Shown one piece after another: positions 36,612 to 44,702 of a stretch of 64,000 bases of DNA. The stretch comes from Microbacteriaceae bacterium (GTDB lineage Bacteria; Actinomycetota; Actinomycetes; Actinomycetales; Microbacteriaceae): contig JAHEGG010000003.1 in the NCBI GenBank assembly GCA_024639845.1, positions 1 through 64,000 of the forward strand, given 5' to 3'. A program made the position numbers and the translations under genes. Position 1 is the stretch's first letter. Every line of letters begins with the position of its first letter. The notes under the pieces were generated by a model. The model saw only the letters and a program-made list of their open reading frames with translations, made no database searches and was not told the origin of the DNA.

Positions 36612-37946
36612 TTAGACCAGACCGGCAAAGGTGTCTTCAGACACATCGCCGACGGCAACGATGCTGAGTTCGCGACCGACTAAGTCGGCGGCAAGATCGG
36701 TGACATCTTGAATCGTCACCGCACGGAATCGACTCAACGCCTCATCGAGATCGACGAATTCGCCGGTCGAAAGCTCGGTACCAGAAAGTCGGCTCATGCG
36801 AGCCTGAGTGCTTTCAAACTTGAGGGCTAGCCCACCAGACACATTGCCGTAGGCGAGTTCCAGTTCGGCCGACGTGATGCCCGATTCGGCTACCTTGCGA
36901 AGTTCGCCGATCATCAGCTCCGAAACCTCGCGCGCCTTGGCTGGAGAGCAGCCGGCATACAGGCCAAAGACTCCAGCATCGGAGTAACCCTGGTTGAACG
37001 AATAGGTCGAGTATGCCAATCCGCGTTTTTCACGAATTTCTTGAAACAGCCTCGAAGACATTCCGCCACCGAGCACGGTGTTGAGCACGGCCATGGCATA
37101 GCGCCGGTAGTCGTTTCCGACCAGACCCTGGGTGCCGATGAGGATGTTTGCCTGAGAATTTTCCTCGTGAATAACATGAAGTGAGCTCTTGCGTGACACG
37201 GATGCTGGCTCAAGGCTGCGTCGTTCGCGCGGTGAATTTTGTTCGGCCAGGTTCCAACCAGCGCCCGACAAACCTGCTTCGACCAACTGCACGATGTTGT
37301 CGTGTCGCACGGAACCCGCTGCCACAACAACCAGATCCTGCGGACGGTAGTTGGCGCGATAGTGCTCCCAGACGGCATCCCTGGTGACATTGGTAATGGT
37401 TTCGTTTGTGCCACCGATCGGGCGACCGAGTTCGTGCTCGCCGAGCACCTGCTCGAAAAACGCCTCGTGGGCTACGTCTTGGGGGTCGTCCTCGTTCATC
37501 GCGAGTTCTTCAAGGATGACCGTGCGCTCGTTGTTGAACTCGACCGGGTCGAGCACCGATGAGGTGAGCATGTCGGCAATCACGTCGATGGCCAGAGGCA
37601 CTGCCGACTCCTGCACGCGGGCGTAGTAGGAGGTGTGTTCCTTGCCTGTCGAAGCGTTTGAAGAGCCACCTACCGAGTCGAAAGCGATCGCGATGTCAAG
37701 GGCGGTTCGTTTGGCGGTGCCTTTGAAAAGGAGGTGTTCTAGAAAGTGTGTCGAACCGAAGTGACCGTTGGTCTCATCGCGGCTGCCGACCGGCACCGAG
37801 AATGACACCGATGCACTCTGCACACCGGGTACAGCTTCGGTTAAAACACGAACACCGCTCGGGAGGACAGTGCGACGAATCACACTGCCACCCGAAGCGG
37901 TGAACGTTAGGTCAGTCTGGTCTAGTGGAAACTGAAGTTCAGTCAT
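36612..37946 (-). CDS. M16-family zinc metallopeptidase
   Basis: A 444-residue pitrilysin/processing-peptidase-type protein. The inverted zinc motif HFLEH (His67-His71) with the downstream glutamate region (NERTVILEELAMNEDDP) is intact, so it should be active. Two M16 halves are present; the second begins near residue 190. Cytoplasmic, no signal peptide. It follows pnp by 26 bp. The start codon ATG has no clear ribosome site (GTTAGCAAAAATG). The substrate is not known. Confidence 0.92.
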   Translation of the reverse strand: MTELQFPLDQTDLTFTASGGSVIRRTVLPSGVRVLTEAVPGVQSASVSFSVPVGSRDETNGHFGSTHFLEHLLFKGTAKRTALDIAIAFDSVGGSSNASTGKEHTSYYARVQESAVPLAIDVIADMLTSSVLDPVEFNNERTVILEELAMNEDDPQDVAHEAFFEQVLGEHELGRPIGGTNETITNVTRDAVWEHYRANYRPQDLVVVAAGSVRHDNIVQLVEAGLSGAGWNLAEQNSPRERRSLEPASVSRKSSLHVIHEENSQANILIGTQGLVGNDYRRYAMAVLNTVLGGGMSSRLFQEIREKRGLAYSTYSFNQGYSDAGVFGLYAGCSPAKAREVSELMIGELRKVAESGITSAELELAYGNVSGGLALKFESTQARMSRLSGTELSTGEFVDLDEALSRFRAVTIQDVTDLAADLVGRELSIVAVGDVSEDTFAGLV

Positions 37947-37972
37947 TTTTGCTAACCAGATCTGGGCGGAGC

Positions 37973-40234
37973 TTATTCTTCGTCGGAGTCGTTGGACTCG
38001 TTCGAAGCGCCTTCTTCACCCTCGACCACTGGAGCAAGCGATAGCTTGCCGCGGTCGTCGATCTTGGTGATTTCGACCTGAATCTTCTGGCCGACCGAGA
38101 GTACGTCTTCGACGTTCTCCACGCGCTTTCCGCCCGAGATCTTCTTGAGCTCAGAAACGTGCAGCAGACCATCCTTACCAGGAACCAGCGAAACGAACGC
38201 ACCGAAGGTGGCTAGCTTCACAACGGTTCCGAGGAAGCGCTCGCCAATTTCCGGAACGTGAGGGTTGGCGATTGCATTGATGGCAGCCTTAGCGGCTTCG
38301 GCCGAAGGACCGTCGGTGGCACCGATGTAAACGGTTCCGTCGTCTTCGATCGAAATGTCGGCTCCGGTGTCTTCTTGAATCTGGTTGATCATCTTGCCCT
38401 TAGGGCCAATAACCTCACCGATCTTGTCGACAGGAATCTTCACGGCAATGACGCGAGGCGCGGTTGGAGCCATTTCGTCTGGCTCGCTGATTGCCTGGCT
38501 CATTACATCGAGGATGCGCACGCGCGCGTCACGAGCCTGAGTGAGAGCGCCAGCCAATACGTCCGATGGAATTCCATCGAGCTTTGTGTCGAGCTGAATC
38601 GCGGTAACGAACTCACGAGTACCGGCAACCTTGAAGTCCATGTCGCCCAGTGCGTCTTCGGCACCGAGAATGTCGGTTAGGGCTGCGTATTCGGTCTTGC
38701 CATCTACGGTGTCAGAGATCAGACCCATGGCGATACCGGCAACCGGAGCGCGCAGTGGCACACCGGCGTTTAGCAGCGCGAGAGTCGACGCACATACCGA
38801 ACCCATCGAGGTTGAACCGTTGGAACCGAGAGCCTCGGATACCTGGCGGATCGCATACGGGAACTCGTCACGAGCTGGAAGCACTGGAACCAGCGCACGC
38901 TCGGCGAGGGCTCCGTGACCGATTTCGCGGCGCTTTGGGGTGCCAACGCGTCCAACTTCACCGGTCGAATAAGGCGGGAAGTTGTAGTTGTGCATGTAGC
39001 GTTTGGTGGTCTCTGGGCTCAGCGAGTCGATCTGCTGTTCCATCTTGAGCATGTTCAAGGTGGTGACTCCAAGAATCTGGGTCTCGCCACGCTGGAAGAT
39101 CGCCGAACCGTGAACGCGTGGAAGAACCGAAACTTCGGCGTCAAGCGCACGGATGTCGGTTAGGCCACGGCCGTCGATACGAACCTTCTCCTTGAGAACA
39201 CGGGTGCGAACCACGTGCTTGGTTACCGACTTGTAGGCAGCCGAGATCTGACCGTGCAGTGACTCGTCAAGCTTGGCAACGAGTGCCTCCTTGACCGAAG
39301 CCTTGAGTGCATCATCTGCATCCTGGCGAGCTTGCTTGTCTGCAATCAGGTAAACCTTGCCAAGTTCGACTTCGGCCAACTCTGCAACCGCAGCGTAAAC
39401 CTCGTCAGAGTATGGCGGGAACAGTGGGTACTCGGTCAGTGGCTTGGCGGCGCGTGCTGCAAGGCGGCTCTGAGCGTCGCAAAGTTCCTTGATGAAAGGT
39501 TTGGCAGCCTCGAGTCCCTGGGCGACCACCTCTTCGGTAGGAGCTTGAACACCCTGCTGCTTGATTAGGTTCCATGAACCCTCGGTGGCTTCGGCTTCGA
39601 CCATCATGATGGCGACGTCTTCAACGCCGTTCTCATTGACTACGCGACCGGCAACGACCATGTCGAATACGGCGCGCTCGAGCTGCGAGTGCTTAGGGAA
39701 GGCAACCCACTGTCCATCGATGAGTGCAACGCGCACACCACCGACAGGGCCAGAGAAAGGCAGACCGGCGAGCTTGGTCGACATGGATGCTGCGTTGATC
39801 GCAACTACGTCGTAGAGCTCATCCGGGTGAATCGCCATAACGGTGACGACGACCTGGATCTCGTTGCGGAGTCCGTCGTCAAACGATGGGCGAAGTGGGC
39901 GGTCGATTAGGCGGCAAGCCAGAATCGCGTCGGTGGTTGGGCGGCCTTCACGACGGAAGAACGACCCTGGGATGCGGCCGGCTGCGTACATCTTTTCTTC
40001 GACATCGATCGTCAATGGAAAGAAGTCGAACTGGTCTTTTGGCTGCTTGCTGGCGGTGGTCGCCGAGAAAAGCATGGTTTCACCGTCTAGGTAGACGGAT
40101 GCGGCACCCTGTGCCTGCTGGGCTAGACGCCCGGTTTCGAAACGGATTACACGCTTGCCGTGCTTGCCGTTGTCGATTATTGCGTATTCGTATTCCGTGC
40201 CGTCCATCGGCTCGTAGTTGTCTGGACCTACCAT
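37973..40234 (-). CDS. pnp: polyribonucleotide nucleotidyltransferase (PNPase)
   Basis: 3'-to-5' phosphorolytic exoribonuclease. The 753-residue protein has two RNase PH domains (about 20-150 and 340-570), a KH domain ([26 protein letters not shown], about 605-665) and an S1 domain (about 670-740), ending in an acidic tail (ESNDSDEE). Start: ATG after AGAGGAGGG. A strong hairpin lies just upstream in the 5' leader. rpsO is the next gene upstream, separated by its own terminator. Confidence 0.97.
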   Translation of the reverse strand: MVGPDNYEPMDGTEYEYAIIDNGKHGKRVIRFETGRLAQQAQGAASVYLDGETMLFSATTASKQPKDQFDFFPLTIDVEEKMYAAGRIPGSFFRREGRPTTDAILACRLIDRPLRPSFDDGLRNEIQVVVTVMAIHPDELYDVVAINAASMSTKLAGLPFSGPVGGVRVALIDGQWVAFPKHSQLERAVFDMVVAGRVVNENGVEDVAIMMVEAEATEGSWNLIKQQGVQAPTEEVVAQGLEAAKPFIKELCDAQSRLAARAAKPLTEYPLFPPYSDEVYAAVAELAEVELGKVYLIADKQARQDADDALKASVKEALVAKLDESLHGQISAAYKSVTKHVVRTRVLKEKVRIDGRGLTDIRALDAEVSVLPRVHGSAIFQRGETQILGVTTLNMLKMEQQIDSLSPETTKRYMHNYNFPPYSTGEVGRVGTPKRREIGHGALAERALVPVLPARDEFPYAIRQVSEALGSNGSTSMGSVCASTLALLNAGVPLRAPVAGIAMGLISDTVDGKTEYAALTDILGAEDALGDMDFKVAGTREFVTAIQLDTKLDGIPSDVLAGALTQARDARVRILDVMSQAISEPDEMAPTAPRVIAVKIPVDKIGEVIGPKGKMINQIQEDTGADISIEDDGTVYIGATDGPSAEAAKAAINAIANPHVPEIGERFLGTVVKLATFGAFVSLVPGKDGLLHVSELKKISGGKRVENVEDVLSVGQKIQVEITKIDDRGKLSLAPVVEGEEGASNESNDSDEE

Positions 40235-40258
40235 GGTCCCTCCTCTTTATTCTTCGGT

Positions 40259-40289
40259 GCGCGCCTCGGCGAACGCCAAGTCAGCGCGC
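40259..40289 (-). promoter_or_regulatory. 5' leader hairpin of pnp
   Basis: On the minus strand GCGCGC-TGA-CTTGGC-GTTC-GCCGAG-GCGCGC can fold into a hairpin with a 6-bp GC outer stem, a small bulge, and a 6-bp inner stem closed by a tetraloop. It ends about 14 nt upstream of the ribosome site of pnp. E. coli pnp is autoregulated through a leader hairpin cut by RNase III and then trimmed by PNPase; this may be the analogous element. Confidence 0.5.
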
Positions 40290-40461
40290 GTGTGCGTATG
40301 AGGTGAATAAACGGGCCCACATCGGAGAGGGCTGCCCTGGTCTGCAGTTGAAAACCTTGGTAGAAACCCCAAGATCCACGACCGAAGACCAGCAAACTCG
40401 CTTCATCGCTCTTCTCAAGGGTAACAGGTGACACAGACAAAGGCTAGAAGTCGGGTAAAAG

Positions 40462-40491
40462 AAAATCGCCCCGACGAATCGGGGCGATTTT
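40462..40491 (-). terminator. terminator after rpsO
   Basis: AAAATCGCCCCGA and TCGGGGCGATTTT form a 13-bp perfect stem with a 4-nt loop, 10 bp after the rpsO stop, followed on the minus strand by CTTTTA. It is a textbook Rho-independent terminator and could also work on the plus strand. It implies that pnp has its own promoter in the 227 bp to its left. Confidence 0.9.
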
Positions 40492-40501
40492 GAAAGAAGA
40501 C

Positions 40502-40771
40502 CTATCGACGCAGGCCGAGACGCTCAATGAGCGCGCGGTAGCGGTTGATGTCAACGTTCTGCAGGTAGCCAAGAAGGCGACGACGCTGACCAACAAGAAG
40601 AAGAAGGCCACGACGGCTGTGGTGGTCGTGCTTGTGCTCCTTGAGGTGTTCGGTGAGGTCCTTGATGCGCTGAGTCAGAACAGCGATCTGAACCTCAGGC
40701 GAACCGGTGTCACCTGGGTGGGTTGCGTATTCGTTGATGATTGCGGTCTTAACGCTTGCTTCTAGTGCCAT
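40502..40771 (-). CDS. rpsO: 30S ribosomal protein S15
   Basis: Primary binder of 16S rRNA central domain. The 89-residue protein has the usual four-helix sequence ([41 protein letters not shown]). Start: ATG after AGAAAGGAC. Upstream, a TATGCT -10 candidate (near 40865) lies in a 164-bp gap, which also carries a CCAGC/GCTGG hairpin that may end the DUF805 gene transcript. Confidence 0.98.
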   Translation of the reverse strand: MALEASVKTAIINEYATHPGDTGSPEVQIAVLTQRIKDLTEHLKEHKHDHHSRRGLLLLVGQRRRLLGYLQNVDINRYRALIERLGLRR

Positions 40772-40935
40772 AACTCGGTCCTTTCTAAACCTCGCTGCGC
40801 GGCGCCCAAATCACTTCGACTTGAGCTCTCTTTATCCGCGGCCGTTACACGGCAACTTCACAAGCATACCCGAGCGGCCACGGATGCGCCAGCCCGAGTC
40901 CAAAGCTGGCCTGGGGTAGTTCACACCGGGGTTAT

Positions 40936-41601
40936 TTACGAGGTCGTGCCGCCGTCATCCGAGTTAGACGGGAAATCGGCTTGAGCCGGCTGGCCGGCGG
41001 CTGGTAAAGCGCGCTTGTTGCCTTGCTCAAATGTTTTGGTCGGCCGGCAGAGAATCACGAGTTGCCAGATTCCGAGCGCCAGCACAATCAGGAGTGCGCT
41101 AAGGGCAAAACCCAGAGCACCGTTGAACACGCCATTTTCGATTGCAGCAAGCAGCGGGCCGGTGCCCTTATCGAGAAACTCGGTGACCATGGCATCAAGT
41201 TCTGCCTCGCTGTATTGCGTAAAAAACGGCGTTGCCGAAATCGCGGCACTAATGATGACACCAGCGATCAAAAACACCGGAACGATTTGCAGTAGTAGCA
41301 GCCAAGGAGAGTAGCCGGCATCCCTGAATCGTCTGACGGTAACAGCGAGTGTGGGCAAGAATAGAGCTATTGACGTCACGTCGTTGAGAGCTGTGAAACC
41401 CGAAATCGCGGTGGCGACTCCGTTGTCCAATGTTCCGGCGACCATACCAAGAAGCACCGTGAACAACACCCAGTACCAGTATTCGCTTCGTCGAGATACA
41501 CCGCGAAAATCAACAAACTTTTTGAAGCCAAGTGCAATTGCGTCGACGAACGTGATTGGTGCACGCGAAGGACCTTGTGGGCCTGGTGGAACGGACTGCA
41601 T
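40936..41601 (-). CDS. DUF805 membrane protein
   Basis: A 221-residue inner-membrane protein of the DUF805 family. The family part begins at FKKFVDFRGVSRRSEYWYW, followed by about four transmembrane helices; the motif FLPTLAVTVRRFRDAGYSPW is characteristic. A long loop with FFTQYSEAELDAMVTEFLDKG lies between the third and fourth helices. The C-terminal tail is Gln/Asp-rich and disordered. Function unknown. It is 36 bp after ribF, on the same strand. Confidence 0.85.
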   Translation of the reverse strand: MQSVPPGPQGPSRAPITFVDAIALGFKKFVDFRGVSRRSEYWYWVLFTVLLGMVAGTLDNGVATAISGFTALNDVTSIALFLPTLAVTVRRFRDAGYSPWLLLLQIVPVFLIAGVIISAAISATPFFTQYSEAELDAMVTEFLDKGTGPLLAAIENGVFNGALGFALSALLIVLALGIWQLVILCRPTKTFEQGNKRALPAAGQPAQADFPSNSDDGGTTS

Positions 41602-41637
41602 TGTTTCCCCTCTAGTTCATTTGATGTGAGCAGGCTA

Positions 41638-42564
41638 TCAGGCGAGCAGTTCACGAACCTTGTCGATGTCGCGATTGATCTGCGCGACAAGGCTTTCGAT
41701 GCCATCGAACTTGGCGGCTGCACGAATGAAATCGGTGTATTCCAGCGTGACCACTTGGTCATAGAGATCTAGATCGTTTCGATCAATGACGTGGGCCTCG
41801 ATCAGGCGGGGCACGGCTTGAAAGGTTTCGTTGATGCCAACCGACAGGGCCGCCGGGTAACGTTCTGAGCCGGCATAGAGCCAACCGGCATAGACGGCAT
41901 CCAGAGGCAAGTAGCCCTCGGCATCTCGCGACATGTTGGCAGTTGGAAAACCGATTTGTCGACCAATTTTGAGTCCGTGTTCAATGATGCCGACCGTGGT
42001 GTGATTGCGACCGAGCAGCTTGGCAGCTAGACGAACATCCCCGTTGTCGAGAGCGGCACGCACTCGCGTGGTGGAAACCACCTCACCGTCGAGTTCGAGT
42101 CGCGCAAGTTCGATGACCCTGAAGCCGTGCAGTGCTCCGAGTTCACGCAGCGTGTCAACCGTGCCACTCCCCTTGGCCCCGAACCGGAATCCCTGCCCGA
42201 CCAGCACCCAGCGAGCCTTGAGGGCATCCACCAGATATCTTGAGACGAACTCCTCGGGGGTCAAAGCTGCGAGCGCTTGGTCGAACGGCAGGTTGAGAAC
42301 GCCTTCGATTCCCGCCTCGTCGAAAAGTTGGCGTCGTTGGTTTGCCCCGATTACCGGAAGCGGAACCGAAGTTGGAACCAAGACCGAGTTTGGGTGATTG
42401 GCGAAGGTCAAAACCACTGGCGCGAGCGCATCGTTCTCCGCGAGGTCAAGAAGTGTGCTGAGCAGCGCTTGGTGTCCGAGGTGAATCGCATCGAACTTGC
42501 CGATCGTGACGGCGGTTTCAGCAAAATCTGCCGGCACCTGCACGGCGCTTGACCACTCGATCAT
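41638..42564 (-). CDS. ribF: bifunctional riboflavin kinase / FAD synthetase
   Basis: Converts riboflavin to FMN and then FAD. The 308-residue protein has an N-terminal nucleotidyltransferase domain (HLGH at 28-31, ISSTRVR-type segment VVSTTRVRAALDNGDV) and a C-terminal riboflavin-kinase domain from about residue 185 (GRQIGFPTANM). The first ATG overlaps the stop of the upstream membrane-protein gene. It follows truB and two small membrane-protein genes, the standard truB-ribF neighbourhood with inserts. Confidence 0.96.
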   Translation of the reverse strand: MIEWSSAVQVPADFAETAVTIGKFDAIHLGHQALLSTLLDLAENDALAPVVLTFANHPNSVLVPTSVPLPVIGANQRRQLFDEAGIEGVLNLPFDQALAALTPEEFVSRYLVDALKARWVLVGQGFRFGAKGSGTVDTLRELGALHGFRVIELARLELDGEVVSTTRVRAALDNGDVRLAAKLLGRNHTTVGIIEHGLKIGRQIGFPTANMSRDAEGYLPLDAVYAGWLYAGSERYPAALSVGINETFQAVPRLIEAHVIDRNDLDLYDQVVTLEYTDFIRAAAKFDGIESLVAQINRDIDKVRELLA

Positions 42565-42950
42565 GCAGAGCGCTTTCTAAGCCAAACCAAAGCCAGAATT
42601 GGCAAAATCAAAGGCAAGAAGCCATAGCCGATTCCGTATTCACTCCACACCGAAGGGTGTTTGAAAAGCCCCGGCACAATGAGCGAGAGCGATCCCACTA
42701 GAAGAACTCCAGCGAGCTCGAAAATGACCAGAGGCTTTGCTGTTCGATGCAAGAATCCGGATGTTCGAGCGAGAGAAATGGTCACCAAAATGTAGGTTAT
42801 CGCGCTCACCAAAGACAGCGAATAGGCAACGGGAGCGTCATCGAACTTGCGCAGCAGTTGGTAGCTGGCCCGAGCCGTAGCCGAGAGGGCAAAAATTCCA
42901 TAGACGGCAATCAAGAGCCGCCCGATGCCTAGGTTTTGTTTGTTTGCCAT
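42561..42950 (-). CDS. four-helix membrane protein, unknown function
   Basis: A 129-residue hydrophobic protein with about four transmembrane helices (12-30, 42-62, 75-95, 106-124). No catalytic motif is visible. Similar proteins are known in Actinobacteria next to ribF or truB as uncharacterised integral membrane proteins. It ends with an overlap of the ribF start (ATGA), so it is translated with ribF. Confidence 0.72.
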   Translation of the reverse strand: MANKQNLGIGRLLIAVYGIFALSATARASYQLLRKFDDAPVAYSLSLVSAITYILVTISLARTSGFLHRTAKPLVIFELAGVLLVGSLSLIVPGLFKHPSVWSEYGIGYGFLPLILPILALVWLRKRSA

Positions 42951-42979
42951 TGCATAAGCCTAAAAGATTCGCCAGCCGC

Positions 42980-43342
42980 TCAGGCCAGGCCCCAGATTTG
43001 AGCCATTCTTGCGGTCATGACCGCGACGGTCAACGCCGCAACACCTAAAACCATCGAAGATACCCTGGTGCGTTCTACGAGCGCCCAAATCACACCACCC
43101 ACCGGAACCATCATGGCCACCAGAACGTAGCCGAAGAACTCGACAACGTCGCCTTTCGACTGCGCACCACCAGCCACCAGGATGCTCGTGGTGATAAGTT
43201 GAACAACCAACAGGGTCTCGAGCAAGACCATTTGGGCGAGGCTGAATAACCCCGGCTTGCGACCAAACATCGCGAGCACCAGACAGAAAAAAGCGGATGA
43301 ACCAGAGGCGATGACAAGGGTGTAATAAAGCCAGTCGATCAT
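42980..43342 (-). CDS. four-helix membrane protein, unknown function
   Basis: A 120-residue protein with four transmembrane helices and a short basic loop after the first (FGRKPG). No motif suggests activity. It starts 4 bp inside the truB end (ATGA-type overlap) and lies 29 bp before the next membrane gene; the pair may function together between truB and ribF. Confidence 0.72.
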   Translation of the reverse strand: MIDWLYYTLVIASGSSAFFCLVLAMFGRKPGLFSLAQMVLLETLLVVQLITTSILVAGGAQSKGDVVEFFGYVLVAMMVPVGGVIWALVERTRVSSMVLGVAALTVAVMTARMAQIWGLA

Positions 43343-44262
43343 TCCGCCTCCTCTACAAAAACCACCAGCGACTTCAATTGCTTGCCAGAGGTTTCAAGCA
43401 TGGCCACCAGTTCTCCGTCGGGCCCGAAGCCCGCTATCGCGTCTGAACGTTCACCGAAGTCAATCCGACCGACGATCAAACGCTTCCCGTGCCGCAGGTC
43501 GGTTACCTCGCTTGCGGAAAGTTCGCGACAAGCGAATTGGGCCCGCGCAGCATCCGTGCTTGACAGAACGGGCAACGAATTGGGGTCGAGCTTCGAGAGT
43601 TCGGTGGCGGCGGTGATCTGGTAAGCGCCTACCCGAGTGCGACGCAGTGCGGTCAGATGGCCACCAACGCCCAGCGCACGTCCTAGGTCACGAGCCAGCG
43701 CGCGAATGTAGGTGCCCGATGAACAGTCGATAATCGCGTCGAAGTCGATGAACCTGTTGCCGGCAGCGGCCACCTCGCGGGGCTCGCCTAGCATCTCGAA
43801 ACGACTCACGGTGACCGGGCGGGCTGCCAGCTTGACTTCGTCTCCCCCGCGCACTTTTGCATAAGCGCGCTCGCCATTGATTTTGATTGCACTCACCGAA
43901 GAAGGCACCTGCATGATCTCTCCACTAAGGGCAGCCATTGCTTGGATGATCGAATCTCTACCTACTGTGGCGAGCGCTTCTGGCGAGGCGAGTTCTAGAA
44001 ACTCGCTTTCGCGATCATCCGTGATAGTCGATGCCCCCAGACGAATGGTAGTTAGGTAAGTTTTGCTCTCGCCAACCAAGAAGGTCAGGAGCTTGGTGGC
44101 CGAGTTCAGGCCCAGCACCAGCAGTCCGGTGGCCATCGGGTCGAGAGTGCCGGCATGACCCACTCGACGAGTCGAAGCTAGGTTGCGTGTTTTTGCAACC
44201 ACGTCGTGACTGGTCCAGCCTTCGGGCTTGTCAATCAGAAGCAGACCGCTGACCTTGGTCAA
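43339..44262 (-). CDS. truB: tRNA pseudouridine-55 synthase
   Basis: Makes pseudouridine 55 in the T-loop of tRNAs. The 307-residue protein has DKPEGWTSHDVV (11-22), the catalytic Asp41 in GHAGTLDPMATGLLVL, and the RNA-binding SGTYIRALARDLG segment. The C-terminal part resembles a PUA-type extension. It starts directly after the rbfA stop. Part of the nusA-ylxR-infB-rbfA-truB operon. Confidence 0.97.
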   Translation of the reverse strand: MTKVSGLLLIDKPEGWTSHDVVAKTRNLASTRRVGHAGTLDPMATGLLVLGLNSATKLLTFLVGESKTYLTTIRLGASTITDDRESEFLELASPEALATVGRDSIIQAMAALSGEIMQVPSSVSAIKINGERAYAKVRGGDEVKLAARPVTVSRFEMLGEPREVAAAGNRFIDFDAIIDCSSGTYIRALARDLGRALGVGGHLTALRRTRVGAYQITAATELSKLDPNSLPVLSSTDAARAQFACRELSASEVTDLRHGKRLIVGRIDFGERSDAIAGFGPDGELVAMLETSGKQLKSLVVFVEEAE

Positions 44263-44700
44263 TTAGTCTTCGTCTTCCTCAGGCTTTGGCTCTTTGTATG
44301 GGTTGGCCTCGCCCGCATACTTCGCTTCGGCAGCGAGTCGAGCAACCTCAGCATCGCGGCGATTGGCTTCGGCCAGCAGCTCGCTCAGATGAGCCGCGGT
44401 GGTTGGAACCTCATCGACCAGGAATTCGAGAGTCGGAGTGACCCGAATCTGAAGGTGACGACCAACCTCACCACGAATTCGCCCCGTGTTCTTTGTCATG
44501 ATTTCGGTCGAACGAGTGATGTCCTCGGCCGAGCCATACACCGAATAGAACACGGTCGCGTGCGACAGGTCTGGGGTCACTCGAACGTCGGTAATGGTAA
44601 CCAAACCCAGATCCGGGTCTTTGATGACTCGGTCTAGGGATTCGGCAACCAACACCTTGATTCGTTCGGCCAGCCTTCTGGCGCGTGCAACATCTGCCAT
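44263..44700 (-). CDS. rbfA: 30S ribosome-binding factor RbfA
   Basis: Late 30S maturation factor acting near helix 1 of 16S rRNA. The 145-residue KH-like fold has RARRLAERIKVLVAESLDRVIKDPDLGLVTITDVRVTPDLSHATVFYSV. The C-terminal tail (about 110-145) is Glu/Pro/Lys-rich and disordered. It lies 2 bp after infB. Confidence 0.96.
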   Translation of the reverse strand: MADVARARRLAERIKVLVAESLDRVIKDPDLGLVTITDVRVTPDLSHATVFYSVYGSAEDITRSTEIMTKNTGRIRGEVGRHLQIRVTPTLEFLVDEVPTTAAHLSELLAEANRRDAEVARLAAEAKYAGEANPYKEPKPEEDED

Positions 44701-44702
44701 GA

